From Magnetospirillum sp902729445 (lineage in GTDB: Bacteria; Pseudomonadota; Alphaproteobacteria; Rhodospirillales; Magnetospirillaceae), in NCBI RefSeq assembly GCF_902729445.1, contig NZ_CACVCE010000056.1:62001-126000 (forward strand): a stretch of DNA of 64,000 bases, in the 5' to 3' direction. This document shows, piece after piece, positions 49,149-57,590 of this stretch. Position 1 is the first letter of the stretch; every line of letters starts with the position of its first letter. The position numbers and the translations under genes were made by a program. The notes beneath the pieces were generated by a model, which saw only the letters and a program-made list of their open reading frames with translations, had not been told where the DNA came from and searched no databases.

Positions 49149-50258
49149 ATGTCCGCCCGTCCCTATCGCCATATCGCCCGTCGCAAATCACGTCTGATCC
49201 ATGTCGGCTCGGTGCCGGTGGGCGGCGATTCGCCCATCACCGTCCAGACCATGACCAACACGCTGACCACCGACGTCGCCGGCACCGTCGCCCAGATCCA
49301 TCGGGCGGAAGCGGCCGGCGTCGATATCGTCCGCGTCTCGTGCCCGGACGAGGATTCCACCAAGGCCCTGGCCGACATCATCCGCCAGGTCCATGTGCCG
49401 GTGGTGGCCGACATCCATTTCCATTATCGCCGCGCCATCGAGGCGGCCCAGGCCGGGGCGGCCTGCCTGCGCATCAATCCCGGCAATATCGGCAGCGCCG
49501 ACCGGGTGCGCGAGGTGGTCAGCGCGGCCAAGGATCATGGCTGTTCGATGCGCATCGGCGTCAATGCCGGTTCGCTGGAAAAGCATCTGTTGGAGAAATT
49601 CGGCGAGCCCTGCCCGGAAGCGCTGGTGGAAAGCGCGCTGGAACATGCCCGCATCCTGGAAGACAACGATTTCTTCGAGTTCAAGATCTCGGTCAAGGCG
49701 TCGGATGTGTTCCTGGCGGTGGCGGCCTATCAGGGTCTGGCGGCGGCCTGCGACTATCCGCTGCACCTGGGCATCACCGAGGCCGGCGGCCTGATCGGCG
49801 GCACCGTCAAGTCGGCCATCGGCATCGGCAACCTGCTGTGGGCCGGCATCGGCGACACCATCCGGGTGTCGCTGTCGGCCCCGGTCGAGGAAGAGGTCAA
49901 GGTCGGCTATGAAATCCTGAAAAGCTTAGGCATCAGGGCCAGGGGCGTGCGCATCGTCTCGTGTCCGTCCTGCGCGCGCCAGGGCTTCGACGTGGTCTCG
50001 ACGGTCGAGGCGCTGGAAAAGCGCCTGGCCCACGTCACCGCCCCGGTGACGCTGTCGATCATCGGTTGCGTCGTCAACGGCCCCGGCGAGGCGCGCGAGA
50101 CCGATATCGGCCTGACCGGCGGCGGCGGCGAGGCCCACATGGTCTATGTCGCCGGTACGCCCGATCATAAGATCGACAGTCCGGCGATGCTGGACCACAT
50201 CGTCGAATTGGTGGAACGTAAGGCGGCGTCCCTGGACGCGGCGAAACAAAAGGGGTGA
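49149..50258 (+). CDS. ispG: 4-hydroxy-3-methylbut-2-en-1-yl diphosphate synthase (369 aa)
   Basis: The MEP-pathway enzyme (GcpE) that converts MEcPP to HMBPP with a 4Fe-4S cluster. The TIM-barrel part begins IHVGSVPVGGDSPITVQTMT. The cluster cysteines are in IVSCPSCARQGFD and SIIGCVVNGPGEARETDIG. The short bacterial form. It is followed four bases later by hisS. Confidence 0.97.
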   Translation: MSARPYRHIARRKSRLIHVGSVPVGGDSPITVQTMTNTLTTDVAGTVAQIHRAEAAGVDIVRVSCPDEDSTKALADIIRQVHVPVVADIHFHYRRAIEAAQAGAACLRINPGNIGSADRVREVVSAAKDHGCSMRIGVNAGSLEKHLLEKFGEPCPEALVESALEHARILEDNDFFEFKISVKASDVFLAVAAYQGLAAACDYPLHLGITEAGGLIGGTVKSAIGIGNLLWAGIGDTIRVSLSAPVEEEVKVGYEILKSLGIRARGVRIVSCPSCARQGFDVVSTVEALEKRLAHVTAPVTLSIIGCVVNGPGEARETDIGLTGGGGEAHMVYVAGTPDHKIDSPAMLDHIVELVERKAASLDAAKQKG

Positions 50259-50262
50259 CATC

Positions 50263-51498
50263 TTGGCTGGCCTGCAACCCGTTCGCGGAACCCACGACCT
50301 GCTGCCCGACGATTCCCGGCGCCACCGCCACGTCGAGGACACCGCCTTTCAGCTGGTCCGCCGTTACGGCTATGGCGAGATCGTCACCCCCATCTTCGAA
50401 TTCACCGAAGTCTTCGCCCGCACCCTGGGGGAAACCTCGGACGTCGTCACCAAGGAGATGTACACCTTCTCGATGAAGGAGGGCGAATCCATCACGCTTC
50501 GGCCCGAGGGCACCGCCGGCGTGGCCCGGGCCTTCATCTCGAACGGGTTGGCCCAGTCGCTGCCGCTGAAGCTGTTCTATCGCGGCCCGATGTTCCGCCA
50601 CGAGCGCCCGCAAAAGGGCCGCCAGCGCCAGTTCCATCAGGTCGGCGTCGAGTTCCTGGGCGTCGCCGACCCCCTGGCCGACATCGAGACGGTGTCGATG
50701 GGCTTCCGCTTCCTGGAAGCGCTGGGGCTGGGCGACAAGGTGACGCTGGAACTGAACACCCTGGGCGACCAGGAAAGCCGCGAGGCCTATCGCAACGCCC
50801 TGATCGCCTATCTGGACCCGTTTCGCTCGGGCCTGTCCGAGGAAAGCCGCAACCGGCTGGACAAGAACCCGCTTCGGGTTCTGGATTCCAAGGATGAGGG
50901 CGACAAGAAAATCGTCGCCGCCGCCCCCTTGATGACCGATTGCCTGACGCCGTCGGCCAAGGATTATTTCGATCAATTGTGCCAGGGTCTGACCGACATC
51001 GGCGTGCCGTTCACCGTCAATCCCCGGCTGGTGCGCGGTCTGGATTATTACTGTCACACCGCCTTCGAGTTCACCACCACCGCGCTGGGCGCCCAAGGAA
51101 CCGTGCTGGCGGGCGGCCGCTATGACGGCTTGATCGGCCAGATGGGCGGCCCGGCCACCCCGGGGATCGGTTGGGCCGCGGGCGTCGAGCGCCTGTCGAT
51201 GCTGGGGGGCGACATCGCCGCCACCGACCGTCCGGTGGCCATCGTTCCCATGGGCAACGCGCCCCAGGCGATGGTGCTGGCCGACCGCCTGCGCGCGGCG
51301 GGAATCAGTGTCGAACTGGGCTTTTCCGGCAATATGAAGAAGCGCATGGCCCGCGCCGACAAGGCCGGCGCCAGGGCCGTGGTGATTCTGGGCGAGGACG
51401 AGATGGCGCGCGGCGCCGCCACCGTGCGCGACCTGGACAGCGGCAGCCAGACCGAGGTGGCGCTGGACCGTCTGACGGAGCATCTGCAGGCCCGATGA
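50263..51498 (+). CDS. hisS: Histidyl-tRNA synthetase (411 aa)
   Basis: A class II synthetase. Motif 2 is KLFYRGPMFRHERPQKGRQR with FHQVGVEFLG; the histidine motifs are LVRGLDYYCHTAFEFTT and GGRYDGLIGQMGGPATPGIG; motif 3 is GWAAGVERLSML. The C-terminal anticodon domain is present, so this is a true HisRS and not HisZ. The start is TTG 50263, with GGGG eight bases upstream; no ATG lies in a sensible place. Confidence 0.95.
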   Translation: MAGLQPVRGTHDLLPDDSRRHRHVEDTAFQLVRRYGYGEIVTPIFEFTEVFARTLGETSDVVTKEMYTFSMKEGESITLRPEGTAGVARAFISNGLAQSLPLKLFYRGPMFRHERPQKGRQRQFHQVGVEFLGVADPLADIETVSMGFRFLEALGLGDKVTLELNTLGDQESREAYRNALIAYLDPFRSGLSEESRNRLDKNPLRVLDSKDEGDKKIVAAAPLMTDCLTPSAKDYFDQLCQGLTDIGVPFTVNPRLVRGLDYYCHTAFEFTTTALGAQGTVLAGGRYDGLIGQMGGPATPGIGWAAGVERLSMLGGDIAATDRPVAIVPMGNAPQAMVLADRLRAAGISVELGFSGNMKKRMARADKAGARAVVILGEDEMARGAATVRDLDSGSQTEVALDRLTEHLQAR

Positions 51499-52742
51499 GC
51501 GAGGCCCACGCCCCCCGTCTGCTTGTCGTGGGCGCCAACCATCGGTCGGCGTCACTGTCGTTGCGCGACCAGATGTTCATCGACGATGCCATGGTGGGCG
51601 CCTTCCTGGGGGGGCTGAAGGCGGCTGGCCTGCACGAGGCGCTGGTGCTGTCCACCTGCGACCGGGTCGAGGTGTGGGCGTCGCATCACGACGACGATCT
51701 GTGCGCCCGCCTGGTGGCCGAGGCCTTCGGCGCCCGCACCGGGCTGCCCCCGGCGGCGCTGTCCGGCCAGCTTTACGATTGGGCCGGTCCCGACGCGGTC
51801 CGCCATGTCTTCACCGTCACCGCCTCGCTGGATTCGCTGGTGATCGGCGAACCCCACGTGCTGGGACAGGTCAAGACCGCCCACCGCCTGGCCCGCGATG
51901 CCGGCACCGTCGGCCCGGAACTGGAAACCGTGCTGCAGGCCGCCTATGGCGCCGCCAAGATCGTGCGCAGCGAGACCCGCATCGGCGAAGGACCGGTGTC
52001 GATCGCCGCGGCCGCCGTGCAGATGGCGCGCGAAGTCCATGGCGAACTGGGCCGGGCCAAGGGATTGCTGGTCGGGGCCGGCGACATGGGCGAACTGGTG
52101 GCGGAAAGCCTGTTGGCGGCCGGCTTGTCGTGGCTGGCGGTCACCGCCCCCCGGGCCAGCCGGGCCGAGTCGCTGGCCGAAACGCTGAACGCCCACGTCA
52201 TGCCGTTCGAATCCTTGCGCGAGGCGCTGGCCGAGGCCGACATCGTCGTCTGTTCCATGGGCGGGCGCACCGTCCAACTGACCACCGACATGATCGGCGC
52301 CGCTCTGAAGAAGCGCCGTCGCAAGCCGGTCTTCCTGGTCGATGCCGGCATTCCCGGCGACATCGAACCGGCGGTCAACCGCCTGGACGGCGCCTTCCTG
52401 TACGATCTGTCCGACCTGGAACGGGTGGCGCTCGAGGGCCGCTCGGGCCGCGAGCAGGCGGCGCGCGCGGCGCGCACCGTGCTGGACAATGAAATCAACG
52501 GCTTCCTGAAGGGCCGGGCCGGCCGCGCCGCGGTGCCGGCCATCGTGGCCCTGCGCCAGCGCTTCGAGGAAAGCCGCGAGGCGGTGCTGGCCGAGGCCGG
52601 CACCGATGCTGCGCTCGCCACCCGCCTGCTGGTCAACCGCCTGCTGCATGCGCCCACCGAGGCGATGAAGGGGGCGGCGGCCGAAGGCGCCGAGTGGAAG
52701 GCGATGGAAAAGACGCTGAAAGCCCTGTTCCGATTGGATTGA
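51495..52742 (+). CDS. hemA: Glutamyl-tRNA reductase (415 aa)
   Basis: The first step of C5-pathway tetrapyrrole synthesis: reduction of Glu-tRNA to glutamate semialdehyde with NADPH. The catalytic Cys is in ALVLSTCDRVEVW (the common CNR is CDR here). SLVIGEPHVLGQVKTAHRLA, the nucleotide-binding LLVGAGDMGELVAESL and the C-terminal dimerisation helix are present. ATG 51495 overlaps the hisS stop (ATGA). Confidence 0.93.
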   Translation: MSEAHAPRLLVVGANHRSASLSLRDQMFIDDAMVGAFLGGLKAAGLHEALVLSTCDRVEVWASHHDDDLCARLVAEAFGARTGLPPAALSGQLYDWAGPDAVRHVFTVTASLDSLVIGEPHVLGQVKTAHRLARDAGTVGPELETVLQAAYGAAKIVRSETRIGEGPVSIAAAAVQMAREVHGELGRAKGLLVGAGDMGELVAESLLAAGLSWLAVTAPRASRAESLAETLNAHVMPFESLREALAEADIVVCSMGGRTVQLTTDMIGAALKKRRRKPVFLVDAGIPGDIEPAVNRLDGAFLYDLSDLERVALEGRSGREQAARAARTVLDNEINGFLKGRAGRAAVPAIVALRQRFEESREAVLAEAGTDAALATRLLVNRLLHAPTEAMKGAAAEGAEWKAMEKTLKALFRLD

Positions 52743-52748
52743 GACGAG

Positions 52749-53807
52749 ATGAACCTGGAAGCCCAACTGGACAAGGTCCTTTACCGCCACGACGAACTGC
52801 ACGCCATGCTGGCGGCCGGCGACGGCGCCTCGTTCGCCAAGCTGTCGAAGGAATTGTCGGATCTGGAACCGGTGGCGAACGCGGTGCGTGCGCTCAAGAA
52901 GGCTCGGGCCGACATGGCCGAGGCCGAGCAGATGATGGCCGATCCCGACATGAAGGAGTTGGCCGCCGAGGAATATTACGCCCTGAAGGAAAGCCTGCCC
53001 GGGCTCGAGCGCGAGGTGCAGCTGATGCTGCTGCCCAAGGACGAGGCCGACGAAAAGAACGCCATCCTGGAAGTCCGCGCCGGAACCGGCGGCGAGGAAG
53101 CGGCCCTGTTCGCCGCCGAGCTGTTTCGCATGTACGAGCGCTATGCCTCGGGCCGGGGGTGGCGTTTCGAGGTGATGGATTCCAACGACACCGGTATCGG
53201 CGGCATGAAGGAAGCCACCGCCACCATCACCGGGCGCGGCGTGTTCGCCCGGTTGAAGTTCGAATCCGGCGTCCACCGGGTCCAGCGCGTGCCGGCCACC
53301 GAATCGGGCGGGCGCATCCACACCTCGGCCGCCACCGTGGCGGTGCTGCCGGAAGCCGAGGATGTCGATATCCAGTTGGACGAAAAAGACCTGCGCTTCG
53401 ACGTCTACCGGTCCCAGGGCTCGGGCGGGCAGTCGGTCAACACCACCGATTCGGCGGTGCGCGTCACCCACATTCCCACCGGCCTGGCGGTGGCCTGCCA
53501 GCAGGAAAAAAGCCAGCACAAGAACAAGGCCACCGCCTTGAAGCTGCTCCGGTCCCGCCTTTACGAGATGGAGCGCGAGGCCAAGGACGCCGAACGCGCC
53601 GCCAACCGCAAGAGCCAGGTCGGGTCGGGTGACCGCTCGGAACGCATCCGCACCTATAATTTCCCGCAAGGCCGTGTCACCGACCATCGCATCAACCTGA
53701 CGCTTTACAAGATCGACGAGGTGATGAACGGCACCGCCCTCGACGAGGTGGTCGAGGCCCTGATCGCCGCCGACCAGGCCGAGCGGATGGCGGAGATGGG
53801 CGATTGA
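52749..53807 (+). CDS. prfA: Peptide chain release factor 1 (352 aa)
   Basis: It reads UAA/UAG stop codons. The peptidyl-tRNA hydrolysis loop GSGGQSVNTTDSAVRVTH contains GGQ. RVPATESGGRIHTSAATVAV and the RF-1 family core are intact. It starts six bases after hemA and overlaps prmC by four bases, fitting the modification of its GGQ glutamine by PrmC. Confidence 0.97.
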   Translation: MNLEAQLDKVLYRHDELHAMLAAGDGASFAKLSKELSDLEPVANAVRALKKARADMAEAEQMMADPDMKELAAEEYYALKESLPGLEREVQLMLLPKDEADEKNAILEVRAGTGGEEAALFAAELFRMYERYASGRGWRFEVMDSNDTGIGGMKEATATITGRGVFARLKFESGVHRVQRVPATESGGRIHTSAATVAVLPEAEDVDIQLDEKDLRFDVYRSQGSGGQSVNTTDSAVRVTHIPTGLAVACQQEKSQHKNKATALKLLRSRLYEMEREAKDAERAANRKSQVGSGDRSERIRTYNFPQGRVTDHRINLTLYKIDEVMNGTALDEVVEALIAADQAERMAEMGD

Positions 53808-54649
53808 TCCAGGCCGGCGCCTGGGTCGCTGCCCTGGCCGAGCGCTTCGCCGCCGCCGGCATATCCGATCCCCGCTTCGACGCCCGCTTGCTGGTGGCCG
53901 AAGTGCTGGGCGTCACCCCCGGCCGGCTGACCGCCTTTCCCGAAACCGTGGTAAGCCCTGTCCAGGCCGTCCGGCTGGAGGAACTGGCCGCCCGGCGCGA
54001 GGCGCGCGAACCGATGAGCCATGTGCTGGGTCATCGCGGCTTCTGGACCCTGGATTTGGCGGTCACCAAGGATACGCTGGCGCCGCGCCCGGACACCGAA
54101 ACCCTGGTCGAGGCGGTGCTGGCCCGCATCGACGATCGCACGGCGCCGCTGCGACTGCTGGATCTTGGCACCGGCACCGGCTGCATCCTGCTGGCGCTGC
54201 TCAGCGAGCTGCTCAACGCCACCGGCTTAGGAATCGACCGTTCGGCCGGCGCGCTGGCGGTGGCGACCGCCAACGCCCGCGCCAACGATCTTGACCGCCG
54301 CGCCAGTTTCCAACTGGGCAACTGGACCGAAGGCCTGGTCGGGCCGTTCGACGTCATCGTCTCGAATCCGCCCTATATCCCCGATGGCGATATCGACGGG
54401 CTGGAACCGGAAGTGGCCCGCTTTGAACCGCGCGGCGCCTTGGCCGGAGGTGCCGACGGATTGGATTGCTACCGCCTGCTGGCGCCGCAAACGGCGGCTT
54501 TGGTGGTCCCCGGCGGCATCGTCGCCTTCGAGGTCGGCCAGGGTCAGGATGGCGCCGTCGCCCTTTTGATGGAACAGGCCGGCCTGTGCGGAGCGAATGT
54601 GGTCGCCGACCTTGCCGGGATCGGCCGCTGCGTTATTGCGGTTGCGTAA
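53804..54649 (+). CDS. prmC: Release factor glutamine methyltransferase (281 aa)
   Basis: A SAM-dependent enzyme that methylates the Gln of the release-factor GGQ loop. The SAM motif is LLDLGTGTGCILLALL and the substrate motif is FDVIVSNPPYIPDGDIDGLE. The N-terminal helical domain is present. The start is TTG 53804 overlapping the prfA stop (TTGA), so it depends on translational coupling. Confidence 0.95.
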   Translation: MIQAGAWVAALAERFAAAGISDPRFDARLLVAEVLGVTPGRLTAFPETVVSPVQAVRLEELAARREAREPMSHVLGHRGFWTLDLAVTKDTLAPRPDTETLVEAVLARIDDRTAPLRLLDLGTGTGCILLALLSELLNATGLGIDRSAGALAVATANARANDLDRRASFQLGNWTEGLVGPFDVIVSNPPYIPDGDIDGLEPEVARFEPRGALAGGADGLDCYRLLAPQTAALVVPGGIVAFEVGQGQDGAVALLMEQAGLCGANVVADLAGIGRCVIAVA

Positions 54650-54850
54650 AAAAATGATTGGAAAGAAGCCCTACTCCCGCTAGGGTGCCTGCGGTTGAAG
54701 GCCGCAGGCGTCGAGCTTACCGCTCCGCCTTCGCCGATCCAGACGTTCCCGATCGGTAAATCGAGGATTGTCGACCCTTCCGGACGATGACGTCCGCTGG
54801 GGTGGTCGCATGAGCAAGATCATGACGTTGAATTTGAAAAGGCAGGACAC

Positions 54851-55324
54851 GTGAATCCCAAGCAACGCTCCCGCGGCCGCGGCAATGGCGGCAATCCCAA
54901 TCGTACCCATACCGGTGGCGGCGGCCATTCGGGCGGCGCGCCCCGGCACATCAACGTCCGCACCCAGGTTTTCGATTCCAACGGTCCCGAGGGCCGTATC
55001 CGCGGCAACGCCCATCAGGTGATGGAAAAGTACCTGGCGCTGGCGCGTGACGCCTCGTCGCAGGGCGACCGCGTCGCCGCCGAGAATTTCTATCAGCATG
55101 CCGAGCATTATTTCCGGCTGATCAACGCCTACAACCAGAGCAACGGCCAGCGCCGCCCGCAGAACCTGCCGACCCCGGCGGGCGACCAGCAGGAAATGAC
55201 CGGCGAGGACGACGAGAACGGCGAGGGCCAGCAGGGCGAGGGTGACGGCGAAGGCGAGGGCGAGTCCGAGTCCGACGCTGAAGGCGCGCCCGAGGGCGAG
55301 GAAGGCAATCCGGCCACCGCCTGA
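54851..55324 (+). CDS. DUF4167 domain protein (157 aa)
   Basis: It starts MNPKQRSRGRGNGGNPNRTH from GTG 54851, has the conserved core GRIRGNAHQVMEKYLALARD with DRVAAENFYQHAEHYFRLIN, and ends in a strongly acidic Glu/Gly tail (about residues 115-157). The basic head and core suggest nucleic-acid or ribosome binding. The family is alphaproteobacterial, usually next to prmC. Function unknown. Confidence 0.92.
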   Translation: MNPKQRSRGRGNGGNPNRTHTGGGGHSGGAPRHINVRTQVFDSNGPEGRIRGNAHQVMEKYLALARDASSQGDRVAAENFYQHAEHYFRLINAYNQSNGQRRPQNLPTPAGDQQEMTGEDDENGEGQQGEGDGEGEGESESDAEGAPEGEEGNPATA

Positions 55325-55347
55325 CGTTTCAAAAGCCGAAGAAATAA

Positions 55348-55379
55348 GGCCGTCTCGGTTTCCCGGGACGGCCTTTTTT
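55348..55379 (+). terminator. Intrinsic terminator after the DUF4167 gene
   Basis: An 11-bp stem (GGCCGTCTCGG with CCGGGACGGCC, one G-T pair), a four-base loop, then TTTTTT. It closes the ispG-to-DUF4167 block before the convergent UspA gene. Confidence 0.92.
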
Positions 55380-55392
55380 CATCGCGTTGCCG

Positions 55393-56253
55393 TCAATGGC
55401 ACAACAGCACCGGCAATGTGGCGTGGCCGATGACGTGGCGGGTGACGCCGCCCAGGATCAGTTGGCGCAGGCGCGAGTGGGTGTAGGCGCCCATGATCAG
55501 CATGTCCGCCCCCACGGCGTGCGCACTGTCCAGCAGGGCCGGCCCGGCATGGTGGGCGGCATCGACGGTGTGGACATTGGCCGTCAGGCCGTGCCAGGCC
55601 AACTGGTCCGCCAGTTCCTGGCCGGCGCTCGCCTCGCCCCCCTTTTCCGCAGCCGTCAGGATGGTCACCTTGGCGGCGACCGCCAGCAATGGCAGGGCGT
55701 AGGCGACGGCGCGGGCCGCCTCGGTGCTGCCGTTCCAGGCAATGGCAATGTGGCTGGCGATGTCGGTGCGCTTGTCCGACGGCACCAGCAAGATCGGCTT
55801 GCCGCTATCCAGCAGCACGGTGTTGAGCGAATTGCCGGCCGCCGAATCGTGGTCGATCGGGCGGGCCATGACGATCAGATCGTGCAGTCTGGCCTGGCGG
55901 GTGACGATGTCGTCCTCGCGCCCGGTCATTTCACGCCACCCGCACGAGGCGGCGTCGGTCGGCGGCCGGGTGGCCTCGGGCAGCGGGTGGCCCAGGCGGA
56001 CCGAATCGTAGATGGCGCGAACCTCGCCGGCCCGCTCGCCGGCCTGACGCTCGGCCATGCCCAGCATCTCCTCGACCATCGCGCCCGACATGCCCTCGCC
56101 GACCAGGGGGACCATCAAGGTGGGGTCGGGGCGGACGTGCAGCGCGGTGACGTGGGCGTTGAAGCGGGTGGCCAACAGGAACGCCGCTTCCAGCGGAGCC
56201 GGTGCGGATGACGGCTCGTCCAAGGGGACCAGAATGGTCTTGAAGGCGGTCAT
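55393..56253 (-). CDS. Universal stress protein, tandem UspA domains (286 aa)
   Basis: Two Usp domains. The first begins FKTILVPLDEPSSAPAPLEA; the second carries IAIAWNGSTEAARAVAYALP and the nucleotide-binding end GAYTHSRLRQLILGGVTRHV with GHATLPVLLCH. The first copy has lost a clean G-2x-G-9x-G motif, the second keeps a version of it. Cytosolic; probably ATP-binding and stress-related. Confidence 0.92.
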   Translation of the reverse strand: MTAFKTILVPLDEPSSAPAPLEAAFLLATRFNAHVTALHVRPDPTLMVPLVGEGMSGAMVEEMLGMAERQAGERAGEVRAIYDSVRLGHPLPEATRPPTDAASCGWREMTGREDDIVTRQARLHDLIVMARPIDHDSAAGNSLNTVLLDSGKPILLVPSDKRTDIASHIAIAWNGSTEAARAVAYALPLLAVAAKVTILTAAEKGGEASAGQELADQLAWHGLTANVHTVDAAHHAGPALLDSAHAVGADMLIMGAYTHSRLRQLILGGVTRHVIGHATLPVLLCH

Positions 56254-56277
56254 GGCTTCCTCCTCGGATTGGCGGGT

Positions 56278-57543
56278 TCAATCGGCGCGGACGACGCAGT
56301 TGCGCCCGCGCGCCTTGGCTTGGTAAAGCGCCTTGTCGGCGGCGTGCAGCATGTCCTTCAGGGCGTCGAACGGCTTGGTGCACACGCCTAGACTGGCGGT
56401 GATGGTGATGATCTTGCCGTCGGCCGGGATGGCCAGCTCGGCCACCGCCTGGCGCAGGCGATCGAAATAGGCTTCCTCGTGGTCGGGCGCCAGGTTGACC
56501 GCCAGGATGCCGAACTCCTCGCCGCCCATGCGGGCGACGATGTCGGTCTCGCGGGTGGTCTGGCGCAGCTTGTCGGCTACCGCCACCAGAACGGCGTCGC
56601 CCAGGTCGTGGCCGTACTCGTCGTTGACCGCCTTGAAGAAATCGAGGTCCAGAAGGATCGACGCCAGGGTCAGCTTGCCGCGCCGTTGGCTGGCATACAG
56701 CTTGTTGCCGATCTCGGTCAGATGGCGGCGGTTGTAAAGCCCGGTCAGGAAGTCGTGGTTGGCCGCCTTCTTATAGGCCCCCAGCAGGTCCAGCGTGTCC
56801 ATGTTCTGGTTGATGCGGAAGAAGAATTCCTCGCGCAGGAACGGCTTGGTGATGTAGTCGTTGGCACCGTGCTTGATGAACATCGCCGCCGTGGCGCTGC
56901 CGCCGCCCGACGAGATGCCGACGATCGACAATTCCTCGCGCGGGTGGTTCTGGCGGATGGCGCGGATCATCTCGACGCCGTTCATGTTGGGCATGTGGAA
57001 ATCGGTGACCACCAGGCGGATGTCGGGATGCTCGCTCAGGGTTTCCAACGCTTCCTTGCCGCCGGCCGCCTTGAAGACCTGGAACTGGTAGTGGGCCAAC
57101 AGGTCGCCGACATAATGGCGCGCCGTCGAGGAATCATCGACGATCATCGCCTTGGTGTTGCGGTTCTTGAGGATGCGGCCGATGACCTGGGCCAGGATCG
57201 ACAGGCTGGCCGGGTTGTCCTTGATGATGTAGTCGATGACGTTCATCGACATCAGCCGCTCGCGAAAATCCTCGGACACGATGCTGGTGAAGACCAGCGA
57301 GGGGATTTTCAGCTTGGCGCACAGTTCCACCGCCTCGGCGTCGGTGGAATCGGGCAAGATGACGTCAAGCACCGCCAGCGAGTAGCGGCCGGGATTGGCC
57401 TCGATCAGCGCCTTGGTCTCGGCCAGCGTGCCGGCCTGATCGACCGTCACCCCCTCGATGGTCTCGAGCTGGCGACGCACCGCTGCGGCGAAAAACGCTG
57501 AATCCTCAACAAGAAGAATGCGGAAGCTCACGGCACCCATCAT
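56278..57543 (-). CDS. Diguanylate cyclase with two receiver domains (PleD-like, 421 aa)
   Basis: Receiver 1 (RILLVEDSAFFAAAVRRQL, Asp in SLAVLDVILPD), receiver 2 (AMIVDDSSTARHYVGDLL, Asp in LVVTDFHMPNMNG) and a GGDEF domain with the active site ARMGGEEFGIL. An inhibitory I-site RETD sits five residues before GGEEF, so product feedback is expected. It makes c-di-GMP on phosphorylation. The architecture matches PleD except that both receivers look phosphorylatable. It is 24 bases upstream of the UspA gene on the same strand. Confidence 0.94.
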   Translation of the reverse strand: MMGAVSFRILLVEDSAFFAAAVRRQLETIEGVTVDQAGTLAETKALIEANPGRYSLAVLDVILPDSTDAEAVELCAKLKIPSLVFTSIVSEDFRERLMSMNVIDYIIKDNPASLSILAQVIGRILKNRNTKAMIVDDSSTARHYVGDLLAHYQFQVFKAAGGKEALETLSEHPDIRLVVTDFHMPNMNGVEMIRAIRQNHPREELSIVGISSGGGSATAAMFIKHGANDYITKPFLREEFFFRINQNMDTLDLLGAYKKAANHDFLTGLYNRRHLTEIGNKLYASQRRGKLTLASILLDLDFFKAVNDEYGHDLGDAVLVAVADKLRQTTRETDIVARMGGEEFGILAVNLAPDHEEAYFDRLRQAVAELAIPADGKIITITASLGVCTKPFDALKDMLHAADKALYQAKARGRNCVVRAD

Positions 57544-57590
57544 CCTCGATTCGGGGGGGCAAAGCCATCATCCTCCAATTTGGCAGGAAT

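Noticed and set aside
50263..51498. HisZ, the partner needed by the short HisG
   Set aside because: The gene has all class II histidyl-tRNA synthetase motifs and the anticodon-binding domain, and it sits with translation genes, so it is hisS.
51552..53687. 711-residue minus-strand ORF opposite hemA and prfA
   Set aside because: Shadow of two certain housekeeping genes.
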